Shown here one piece after another: positions 1-5,517 of a DNA stretch of 5,517 nucleotides. The translations under genes and the position numbers were made by a program. The DNA is from an uncultured Kiloniellales bacterium (GTDB lineage Bacteria > Pseudomonadota > Alphaproteobacteria > Kiloniellales > JAKSDN01). The stretch spans positions 1 to 5,517 of the forward strand of contig CALJXB010000225.1 in the NCBI GenBank assembly GCA_937974415.1, in the 5' to 3' direction. The notes beneath the pieces are model-generated. The model ran no database searches. It was given only the letters and a program-made list of their open reading frames with translations, and was not told the DNA's origin. Each line of letters starts with the position of its first letter. Position 1 is the stretch's first letter.

Positions 1-812
<812 letters not shown>

Positions 813-816
813 GACT

Positions 817-822
817 TCCTCT
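817..822 (-). promoter_or_regulatory. Ribosome binding site of ilvB
   Basis: Read on the minus strand this is AGAGGA, 4 nt before the ATG at 812-810. It is the only good Shine-Dalgarno match near the in-frame ATGs (902, 833, 812, 782), so it decides the start. The spacing is slightly short. Confidence 0.6.
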
Positions 823-851
823 CGCCCCTTCATCGGCTCGCACCTGAGCGC

Positions 852-877
852 CCGGTTCGGTCCCCTGTTCGAACCGG
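852..877. repeat. Perfect 8-bp inverted repeat in the ilvB 5' region
   Basis: CCGGTTCG (852-859) and CGAACCGG (870-877) are perfect reverse complements around a 10-nt loop. The repeat lies about 40 nt before the chosen ilvB start, in the 154-bp spacer after miaA. It could be an RNA hairpin in the ilvB leader or a protein-binding dyad. No T-run follows it in either direction, so it does not look like an intrinsic terminator. The rest of the spacer (813-966) shows no convincing promoter and no leader peptide rich in Ile, Val or Leu codons. Confidence 0.5.
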
Positions 878-966
878 ATCTCAACAGGTTAGACGCTGGC
901 ATGCAAAGCTGCAGCCCCCACGCGCAAGACCGAAACCCCGGCCCGCGGAGCGCGTAAGCTAGTCGG

Positions 967-2046
967 TCATCCGGAGGGGGTCAACAGGAAATCGCGAAGA
1001 ATCCGAAAGATTCTCGGTAAAAAACTTTCCGAATATTGCGCGCTCACCACCCAGGTGTCGGGGCCCATGGGACGCACCAGATCGCCCGGTATTTCGGCCT
1101 TCCGGCCCACCGCGGGGTCCGCTGCGCTCGCCCAGGGCGGCGCCGCGGCGATCAGGTCGGCGTACTGCTCGGGAGTTCCCGCAAGCATCTGGTTGCGCAG
1201 CCAGGTAATCTGCCGCTTGGCGTAGTTCCGGGTCGCCTGCTGGCCGGCCGAAACGGCACGCTTGGCGGTCCACTCGCCGGCGAGGTAGCGGCCCAGTTCG
1301 CGCACCCCGACCGCCTTCATGACCGGCAGGTCGGGATCGAGGCCGCGCTCCAGCAAGCGCCGCACTTCGCCCGGCGCGCCGGCGTCCATCATGGCCTCGA
1401 AGCGACGGTTGCAGTTGGCGTAGAGCAGCGGGCGCGGCGGCAGGGTGACCAGCCGAAGGCGCCGGTGGGACAGGCCGGGCTCGCCGGTCATCCTTTGCCA
1501 CTTGTCGATCGAGCGGCCGGTGGCCTCGAGCACCTCCCAGGCTCGGATCAGGCGAAACTGGTCGCGCGGGTTGAGCCGCGCGGCGACCGCGGGGTCGAGC
1601 TTTGCCAGCGCCGCGTGGAAAGCCGGACCGCCCAGTTCGTGGTGACGCTTCATGGCGGCCTTGTGGATCTCGGTCGGGATTGGCGGTATGGGACTCAAGC
1701 CGAGCTCGAGGGCGCGCAGATAGAGGCCGGTTCCGCCGACCACGATCGGCAGGCGCCCGGCCCGGTGGGCCGCGTCGATCTGGCGCAGCGCCATCTTGCG
1801 CCAGCGCCCGGCGGAACAAGGGTCATCCGGGGCGAGCACGCCGTAGAGGGCATGGGGCGCGCGCGCCATCGCGGCCTTGTCGGGGCGCGCCGTCAGCACC
1901 CTGAGGCCCCGGTAGACCTGCATGGAATCCGCGTTGATGACCACGCCGTCGAAGGCCTCGGCCAGGTCCAGGGCCAGGGCCGACTTGCCACTCGCCGTCG
2001 GCCCGGCGACGATCACCGCGGCGGGACGCTCAGCCGAATCGCTCAT
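967..2046 (-). CDS. miaA: tRNA dimethylallyltransferase MiaA with a long C-terminal tail
   Basis: MiaA transfers the dimethylallyl group of DMAPP to N6 of A37 in tRNAs reading codons that begin with U, the first step of i6A/ms2i6A synthesis in the cytoplasm. From the ATG at 2046 the protein has 359 residues. The motifs are in the expected order: P-loop GPTASGKS (15-22), DSMQVYRG (40-47) with the catalytic-type Asp, TARP (52-55), VGGTGLYLRAL (103-113), LNPRDQFRLIRAWEV (158-172), AVGVRELGRYL (245-255) and ATRNYAKRQITWLR (271-284). Family members usually end shortly after this last motif, at about 300-320 residues. Here some 70 further residues follow, which I do not recognise. Start choice: in-frame ATGs also exist at 2061 and 2106, but 2046 gives the usual short lead into the P-loop. 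No Shine-Dalgarno sequence precedes any of them. miaA is divergent from serB and co-directional with ilvB, 154 bp downstream. Confidence 0.96.
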   Translation of the reverse strand: MSDSAERPAAVIVAGPTASGKSALALDLAEAFDGVVINADSMQVYRGLRVLTARPDKAAMARAPHALYGVLAPDDPCSAGRWRKMALRQIDAAHRAGRLPIVVGGTGLYLRALELGLSPIPPIPTEIHKAAMKRHHELGGPAFHAALAKLDPAVAARLNPRDQFRLIRAWEVLEATGRSIDKWQRMTGEPGLSHRRLRLVTLPPRPLLYANCNRRFEAMMDAGAPGEVRRLLERGLDPDLPVMKAVGVRELGRYLAGEWTAKRAVSAGQQATRNYAKRQITWLRNQMLAGTPEQYADLIAAAPPWASAADPAVGRKAEIPGDLVRPMGPDTWVVSAQYSESFLPRIFRILRDFLLTPSG

Positions 2047-2114
2047 GGCACAGTTTAGCATGGATCGCCGGCCGCCCTTGCCTCGCACCGAATCGGCTCG
2101 CAACATCCGTTGTC
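2047..2114. promoter_or_regulatory. Divergent miaA/serB intergenic region with weak promoter candidates
   Basis: These 68 bp must hold the start signals of both genes unless they lie inside the neighbouring coding sequence. On the plus strand, TTGCCT (2078-2083), 17 nt and CAACAT (2101-2106) resemble a sigma-70 site, with 4/6 and 3/6 matches to the consensus. Transcription would then begin close to the serB ATG. On the minus strand, TAAACT lies 5 nt before the miaA ATG and matches the -10 consensus at 4/6, but has no clear -35. Neither gene has a visible Shine-Dalgarno sequence. All these matches are weak; only the divergent layout is certain. Confidence 0.35.
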
Positions 2115-3011
2115 ATGGACCACGTCCTTACCGTGATCGGCAATCCCGCCTCAAGGGCGCTGTCGAAAGACCATGCCGAGGCGGCCCGGCGAAGCCTCCA
2201 GGCGCGCGGCGCCCGAACCGCTGCGGTCGACTGGCTGTCGCCGGGCGTCGCTTGCGACATTCCTTTTGCCGATCTGGTGCCGGTGGCCGCCCTCGACGCC
2301 GCCCGGCAGGCCCGTGCCGGCCAGCCGCTGGACCTGGCGGCCCAGGCCGCCGCCGGACGCCGCAAGGCGCTCTTGGTGGCCGATATGGAGTCGACCATCA
2401 TCGCCGAGGAAATGGTCGACGAGCTGGGCGAGCGCCTTGGCCTCGGCGACCGGATCGCCGCCATCACCGCCCGCTCCATGGCCGGCGAGCTGGGCTTCGA
2501 GGAGTCGCTCACCACCCGGGTCGCGCTGCTCGCCGGCTTGCCCGAAGCCGCCATCGACGAGGTCGCTGCCCGCATGACCCTCAATCCGGGCGCCCGCACC
2601 TTGGTGCGGACCATGCGGGCCGGCGACGCCTACACGGCCCTGGTTTCCGGGGGCTTCACGGTCTTCACCGGCACGGTTCGCGAGGCCTGCGGGTTCGACG
2701 AGGACCGGGCCAACCGCTTGCTGGTGGAGGACGGCGCCCTGACCGGCCGGGTCGCCCGGCCGATCCTCGGCCCCCGGGCCAAACTGGACGCCCTGCGGGA
2801 AATCGCGGGCGATCGCGAGCTGCCGCTCGACGCCGCGCTGGCCGTCGGCGACGGCGCCAACGATGCGGACATGCTGACGGCGGCCGGCCTCGGCGTGGGT
2901 TATCGACCCAAGGCCCCGGCCCGCCGGGCGGCCCGCGTCTCGATCGACCACGGCGACCTGACGGCGCTGCTCTTTCTGCAAGGCTACCGCGCGCACGAAT
3001 TCGTGGATTAG
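2115..3011 (+). CDS. serB: Phosphoserine phosphatase SerB (HAD superfamily)
   Basis: SerB hydrolyses O-phospho-L-serine to L-serine, the last step of the phosphorylated serine pathway. It is a cytoplasmic Mg-dependent HAD-family enzyme. The protein has 298 residues: a variable N-terminal region (about 1-80) and a phosphatase core. Core motifs are ADMESTIIAEEMVDELGE (89-106) with the expected phosphoryl-accepting Asp90, LVSGGFTVFTG (176-186) with the motif II Ser178, Lys223 in PRAKLDAL, and AVGDGANDADML (243-254) with the metal-binding Asp246 and Asp250. The C-terminal GLGVGYRPKAPAR and DLTALLFLQGY segments are also typical of SerB. Odd point: motif I reads DxExT where the family normally has DxDxT, so the general acid/base position is Glu92. 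The frame is intact and the other motifs are complete, so an active enzyme is likely. The ATG at 2115 fits the family N-terminus, although no Shine-Dalgarno sequence precedes it. serB is divergent from miaA and convergent with the protease gene. Confidence 0.95.
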   Translation: MDHVLTVIGNPASRALSKDHAEAARRSLQARGARTAAVDWLSPGVACDIPFADLVPVAALDAARQARAGQPLDLAAQAAAGRRKALLVADMESTIIAEEMVDELGERLGLGDRIAAITARSMAGELGFEESLTTRVALLAGLPEAAIDEVAARMTLNPGARTLVRTMRAGDAYTALVSGGFTVFTGTVREACGFDEDRANRLLVEDGALTGRVARPILGPRAKLDALREIAGDRELPLDAALAVGDGANDADMLTAAGLGVGYRPKAPARRAARVSIDHGDLTALLFLQGYRAHEFVD

Positions 3012-3026
3012 GTGGGGCCGAAATGG

Positions 3027-3066
3027 AAAACGGCGGCCCGGTCGGGCCGCCGCTCTCGTCTATTTC
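3027..3066. terminator. Bidirectional intrinsic terminator between serB and the Do protease gene
   Basis: CGGCGGCCC (3031-3039) and GGGCCGCCG (3044-3052) form a perfect 9-bp all-GC stem around a 4-nt loop. On the minus strand the stem is followed directly by TTTT, then CCATTTC, a good tail for terminating the protease transcript. On the plus strand it is followed by CTCTCGTCTATTT, a weaker pyrimidine-rich tail for serB. The position, 19 bp after the serB stop and 41 bp past the protease stop, fits a shared terminator for convergent genes. Confidence 0.85.
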
Positions 3067-3093
3067 CGCGAAGCACGCGGCCCGGCTATCGCT

Positions 3094-4536
3094 TCAGCTA
3101 TGGTCGAGGCGCACGGCGACCCATTGGAAGTCGCCCTGGCGGAGCACCAGAAGGGTGACCACGCGGAAGCCTTCGTCCTTGGCCTGTTCGACCCGATCGG
3201 TGACGTCGCCCGGCGACATGACCTTTTCCTGATCGACCTCGACGATGATGTCGCCGGGGCGCAGGCCTTTCTCGGCAGCGGTGCCGTCGACCTCGACATC
3301 GGTGATCAGGACGCCCTCGGTGTCGTCACCAAGCTCGTACTGCGTTCGCAGCTCCGGGCTAAGCTGGGCCAGCGTCAATCCGAGAGACTCCACCAAGTCG
3401 GGCTCCTTCTCGGTCGGGATCTCACCCACGGTCGCGGCGGCCAGTTGCTCTTCGTCGAGCTCTCCGAGATCGACCTGCAGGGTCACTTCCTCGCCCTTGC
3501 GCCAGACCACCACATCGACACCCTTGCCGATTCGGGTCTCGGCCACCATGCGCGGCAGCTTGCGCATCTCGGTGACCTCGCGGCCGTCGAACCTGAGGAT
3601 GACGTCGCCTTGCCCGATGCCGGCCGCCTCCGCCGGCCCGCCCTCGGTCACGGAGGCGACCAGCGCACCGGTCGTGCTCTCCAGGCGCAGGCCTTCGGCC
3701 AACTCGTCGGTCACGGTCTGAATGCGCACGCCCAGCCAGCCGCGACGCACGCGCCCGTAGTCGCGCAGCTGCTCGATGACGTTGCGCGCCAGATTCGAAG
3801 CAATGGCGAAGCCGATGCCGGCAGAGCCGCCGGACGGCGAGATGATCACCGAATTGATGCCGATGACCCGGCCGTCCAAGTTGAACATGGGGCCGCCGGA
3901 ATTACCCTTGTTGATCGCCGCGTCGGTCTGGATGAAGTCGTCGTAGGGGCCGGAGTTGATAACCCGCTCGCGGGCCGAGACGATGCCCGCCGACACCGAG
4001 CCGCCCAGGCCAAAGGGATTGCCGATGGCGATGACCCAGTCGCCGATGCGGGTCTTGTCGGAATCGCCCCATTCGGCCACCGGCAGCGGCTTGCCGTTGG
4101 CCACTTTGAGGATGGCCAGGTCGGTCTTCTCGTCACTGCCGATCACCTCGGCCACCAGGGAGGTTCCGTCGTGCAGCAGCACGTTGATCTCGTCGGCGCC
4201 TTCGATGACGTGATGGTTGGTCACGATGTAGCCGCTGGCGTCGATGATGAAGCCGGAGCCGAGCGAGTTTTCGCGCCGGCGCTGGGGCTGTTCGCCGGGG
4301 CGTTCGAAGAACTCGCGGAAGAACTCCTCGAACTCCTGGCTGCCGCCCGGCGACTCGACGACCTGGGTCGTGGAGATGTTGACCACCACCGGAAGCAGTT
4401 TTTCGACCAGATCGGCAAAACTGTCGGGCGCGGTCCGGGCCTGCGCCGACGCGGCCCAGAACAAAGTGGCAAGCAGCAACGGCAGCGCGACCGTCCACCG
4501 CCAGATGTGGCTGTCTAAACGAAGAATCTGGCTCAC
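3094..4536 (-). CDS. degP: Periplasmic Do-family (HtrA; DegQ/MucD-like) serine protease with two PDZ domains
   Basis: This is an envelope quality-control protease/chaperone that handles misfolded periplasmic and outer-membrane proteins. The 480-residue precursor begins with a probable Sec signal peptide: an Arg/His-containing n-region, a hydrophobic stretch at about 15-29, and an AQA signal-peptidase site at 31-33. The trypsin-like domain carries the catalytic triad: His109 in TNHHVIEGA, Asp139 in KTDLAILKV and Ser213 in KGNSGGP. PDZ1 spans about 268-355 (GWLGVRIQTV; GIGQGDVILRFDG) and PDZ2 about 385-475 (GVLITDVEVDGTAAEKGLRPGDIIVEV), joined by an acidic linker. The segment before the protease core (61-92) is short and has a FFREFFERP motif. 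This is closer to MucD/DegQ than to E. coli DegP with its long LA loop, so degP is used loosely here. The start is GTG at 4536, supported by GAGGGA 6 nt upstream. The gene follows hflC and the DUF2065 gene on the same strand but after a 248-bp gap, so it probably has its own promoter. Confidence 0.96.
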   Translation of the reverse strand: MSQILRLDSHIWRWTVALPLLLATLFWAASAQARTAPDSFADLVEKLLPVVVNISTTQVVESPGGSQEFEEFFREFFERPGEQPQRRRENSLGSGFIIDASGYIVTNHHVIEGADEINVLLHDGTSLVAEVIGSDEKTDLAILKVANGKPLPVAEWGDSDKTRIGDWVIAIGNPFGLGGSVSAGIVSARERVINSGPYDDFIQTDAAINKGNSGGPMFNLDGRVIGINSVIISPSGGSAGIGFAIASNLARNVIEQLRDYGRVRRGWLGVRIQTVTDELAEGLRLESTTGALVASVTEGGPAEAAGIGQGDVILRFDGREVTEMRKLPRMVAETRIGKGVDVVVWRKGEEVTLQVDLGELDEEQLAAATVGEIPTEKEPDLVESLGLTLAQLSPELRTQYELGDDTEGVLITDVEVDGTAAEKGLRPGDIIVEVDQEKVMSPGDVTDRVEQAKDEGFRVVTLLVLRQGDFQWVAVRLDHS

Positions 4537-4542
4537 GTGCGT

Positions 4543-4548
4543 TCCCTC
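4543..4548 (-). promoter_or_regulatory. Ribosome binding site supporting a GTG start for the Do protease
   Basis: On the minus strand this reads GAGGGA, separated by 6 nt from the GTG codon at 4536-4534. It is a strong match at ideal spacing. Together with the signal peptide that follows, it settles the non-ATG start. Confidence 0.75.
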
Positions 4549-4627
4549 AAACAGTGCACTCCGTCAGGGTAGCAGGAACCCGCCCATCGGCAGGGTTCTC
4601 ATCATCCCCGGCTCGTCGCTTGTCCAA

Positions 4628-4657
4628 CGATGTGGGACGGACTCGGCTTCTTTCAAC
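4628..4657 (-). promoter_or_regulatory. Candidate heat-shock (sigma-32/RpoH-like) promoter of the Do protease gene
   Basis: On the minus strand GTTGAAA (4657-4651) is followed after 15 nt by CCACATCG (4635-4628). This resembles the RpoH pattern CTTGAAA...CCCCATNT, with 6/7 positions in the -35 part and a partial match in the -10 part. It would give a 5' leader of roughly 80-85 nt before the GTG start. Control of htrA/degP genes by envelope or heat stress is common, so the match is plausible, but it rests on eye-matching alone. Confidence 0.3.
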
Positions 4658-4697
4658 ACAGTCTAAACTCAAGAACCTGTGAGACGAAATAGGCCAA

Positions 4698-4717
4698 ATT
4701 ATGACCATAGCTATGGT
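4698..4717 (-). promoter_or_regulatory. Perfect 14-bp palindrome abutting a -10-like CATAAT, possible operator
   Basis: ACCATAGCTATGGT at 4704-4717 is a perfect palindrome in a locally AT-richer stretch upstream of the protease gene. On the minus strand it runs directly into CATAAT (4703-4698), a 5/6 match to the -10 consensus, so the dyad would sit in the spacer of such a promoter. No matching -35 is visible at 16-18 bp. An operator for a dimeric regulator is possible; the binding protein is unknown. Confidence 0.35.
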
Positions 4718-4739
4718 TAACACTTCGTTTGGCGACCAT

Positions 4740-4753
4740 TTCAGCCGGCTGAA
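4740..4753. repeat. Second perfect 14-bp palindrome upstream of the Do protease gene
   Basis: TTCAGCCGGCTGAA is a perfect palindrome, unrelated in sequence to the one at 4704-4717, with its centre 36 bp away. It lies 31 bp beyond the DUF2065 stop codon. As RNA it could form only a 5-bp stem with a CCGG loop and has no T-run, so it is a poor terminator. It may be a protein-binding dyad or chance. Confidence 0.3.
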
Positions 4754-4784
4754 GAGCGTGGCCTCTACGCGTATGCGCAGGGGC

Positions 4785-4970
4785 TCAGCCGCGGATCAGC
4801 CAGACCGCCAAGAGCCCGAGCACAGCGGTAATCAGCCCGGCGATCCGAAGCACCTCGGGCGGAACCTCCGCCAAACTGGCCAGCAGGACGTCCAGGCGGT
4901 CGGCAAAGACCGCCAAGACCAGACCCTCGATCACCAAGACCAAGGCCAGCGCGGTCAGCAGATCGCTCAT
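4785..4970 (-). CDS. DUF2065 family small membrane protein (YjeT-like)
   Basis: This is a 61-residue hydrophobic protein of unknown function. It has two predicted transmembrane segments, at about residues 5-22 (LTALALVLVIEGLVLAVF) and 41-58 (LRIAGLITAVLGLLAVWL). A short loop between them carries ADRLDVLLASLAEVPPEV. An EGLVLAVF-like first helix, a PPE/R-L-R-x-x-G turn and a second helix rich in Gly and Leu are typical of DUF2065. In E. coli the family member YjeT is encoded directly downstream of hflC, and the same order is seen here: the hflC stop is 53 bp upstream on the same strand. A role connected with the HflKC/FtsH complex can be inferred from this position only. The ATG has no strong Shine-Dalgarno sequence, so translation may depend on the upstream gene. 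Confidence 0.88.
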   Translation of the reverse strand: MSDLLTALALVLVIEGLVLAVFADRLDVLLASLAEVPPEVLRIAGLITAVLGLLAVWLIRG

Positions 4971-5023
4971 CCGGCGGGCCCGTACGACCGTCGGTGCCGC
5001 CGCGGCGGAATCCGGCGGTCACC

Positions 5024-5517
5024 TCACTCGCCGTTCGCCGGCTTTGCCGGGTTGCTCGCCGTGCCGAAGAAATTGAAGAACTCGCTGTCCGGCGACAATA
5101 CCATGTAGGTTCCCTCGGAAAGCGAGCGCTCATAGGCCTGCATCGAGCGGTAGAAGCTGAAGAACTCGGCGTCTTGGCCATAGGCGTCGTTGAGGATCCG
5201 GGTGCGCTCGCCTTCGCCCTCGCCGCGTCGGATCTCGGCTTCGCGCTCCGCTTCGGCGCGGATCACCGTGGACTCGCGGTCGGCGCCGGCCTTGATGCGC
5301 TGGGCCTGCTCGAAGCCCTGGGCGCGGAACTCCTTGGCCTCGCGTACGCGCTCGGAACGCATACGATCGTACACCGATTCGCTGGCCTGTTGGGGCAGAT
5401 CGGCACGCCGCAGGCGGACATCGACGATGGCGATACCGAACCGCTGGGCCTGAGTGTTCACGCGCTCCTGGATCTGGCGCATGATGTCGGCGCGCTCCTC
5501 GGAGAGCACGCTGGCCA
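5024..5517 (-). CDS. hflC: HflC, SPFH/prohibitin-family FtsH modulator, C-terminal half, truncated by window edge
   Basis: HflC and HflK form a large inner-membrane cage, exposed to the periplasm, around the ATP-dependent protease FtsH and modulate its activity. About 164 C-terminal residues of a protein usually near 290-320 are present. The N-terminal membrane anchor and most of the SPFH domain lie beyond the right edge. Visible segments are SVLSEERADIMRQIQERV, GIAIVDVRLRRADLP, and a long charged helix with Arg/Glu/Ala repeats from SVYDRMRSERVREAKEFRAQG to GEGERTRILNDAYGQDAEFFSFYRSM. The signature end MVLSPDSEFFNFFG is followed by a short polar tail. The GTG at 5509 falls inside the conserved SPFH region and codes for an internal valine, so it is not the start. 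hflK is expected immediately upstream, outside the window. The DUF2065 gene follows after 53 bp and is probably co-transcribed. Confidence 0.95.
   Translation of the reverse strand, partial: ASVLSEERADIMRQIQERVNTQAQRFGIAIVDVRLRRADLPQQASESVYDRMRSERVREAKEFRAQGFEQAQRIKAGADRESTVIRAEAEREAEIRRGEGEGERTRILNDAYGQDAEFFSFYRSMQAYERSLSEGTYMVLSPDSEFFNFFGTASNPAKPANGE

Noticed and set aside
840..880. GGTTCGAAC on the minus strand, resembling a tRNA T-loop.
   Set aside because: The flanking bases do not form a T-stem and there is no acceptor, D-arm or anticodon arm. The match comes from the inverted repeat.
813..902. An N-terminally longer ilvB starting at the in-frame ATG at 902 or 833.
   Set aside because: The added residues are not like related proteins and no Shine-Dalgarno sequence precedes these ATGs, while the ATG at 812 has one.
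885..960. Possible branched-chain amino acid leader peptide upstream of ilvB.
   Set aside because: The short frames found there lack a run of Ile, Val or Leu codons and have no ribosome binding site or terminator/antiterminator pair.
998..1014. AGAATC/GATTCT inverted repeat inside the 3' end of miaA, considered as a terminator.
   Set aside because: The stem is only 6 bp and AT-rich, and no T-run follows it on the minus strand; the T6 run near 1020 lies upstream of the hairpin in the miaA direction.
1922..3232. A 436-codon plus-strand frame that crosses the miaA start, serB and the terminator.
   Set aside because: It is Arg/Gly/Pro-rich and overlaps well-supported genes in other frames, a typical shadow of high-GC coding sequence.
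3100..4518. A 472-codon open frame on the plus strand, antisense to the Do protease gene.
   Set aside because: Its translation has no recognisable domain and is low-complexity in His, Asp, Gly and Arg. The opposite strand encodes a complete protease with signal peptide, catalytic triad and PDZ domains. Long antisense frames are expected from the GC-rich codon bias.
4997..5008. 12-bp palindrome CCGCCGCGGCGG between hflC and the DUF2065 gene.
   Set aside because: It is a low-complexity GC repeat of a kind common in such genomes, without a loop or T-run, so no function can be supported.

Overview
The window looks like ordinary chromosomal housekeeping sequence from a GC-rich alphaproteobacterium, with Rhodospirillales-like as the best guess. 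The base composition is high in G+C, and every coding region has the strong third-position G/C bias that also creates long spurious antisense frames. The gene order (hflC, DUF2065, Do-type protease, serB, miaA, acetolactate synthase) agrees with a neighbourhood I recall from several alphaproteobacteria. I found no mobile element, CRISPR array, tRNA, rRNA, phage gene or candidate defence system. No new multi-gene system is supported here.

Layout from left to right. Positions 1-812 (minus) hold the N-terminal part of the acetolactate synthase large subunit, which runs off the left edge. Positions 813-966 are a short spacer with a perfect 8-bp inverted repeat just upstream of that gene. Positions 967-2046 (minus) are miaA, the tRNA dimethylallyltransferase, with an unusually long C-terminal tail. 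A 68-bp divergent spacer separates it from serB, the phosphoserine phosphatase (2115-3011, plus). serB and the periplasmic Do/MucD-type serine protease gene (3094-4536, minus) converge on a compact hairpin at 3031-3052 that can terminate both. Upstream of the protease, 4537-4784 is a non-coding stretch with two different perfect 14-bp palindromes and a heat-shock-like promoter candidate. Then come a one-domain DUF2065 membrane peptide (4785-4970, minus) and the C-terminal half of HflC (5024-5517, minus), which runs off the right edge.

How the genes relate: HflC, the DUF2065 peptide and the Do protease form a co-directional envelope protein-quality-control block. HflC with HflK modulates the FtsH membrane protease, and the Do protease degrades or chaperones misfolded periplasmic proteins. 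serB and the acetolactate synthase gene belong to amino-acid biosynthesis (serine; valine, leucine and isoleucine), and miaA to tRNA modification. Points most worth checking are the Asp-to-Glu change in the SerB catalytic motif, the MiaA tail, the palindromes upstream of the protease gene, and the possible leaderless starts at the miaA/serB divergence.
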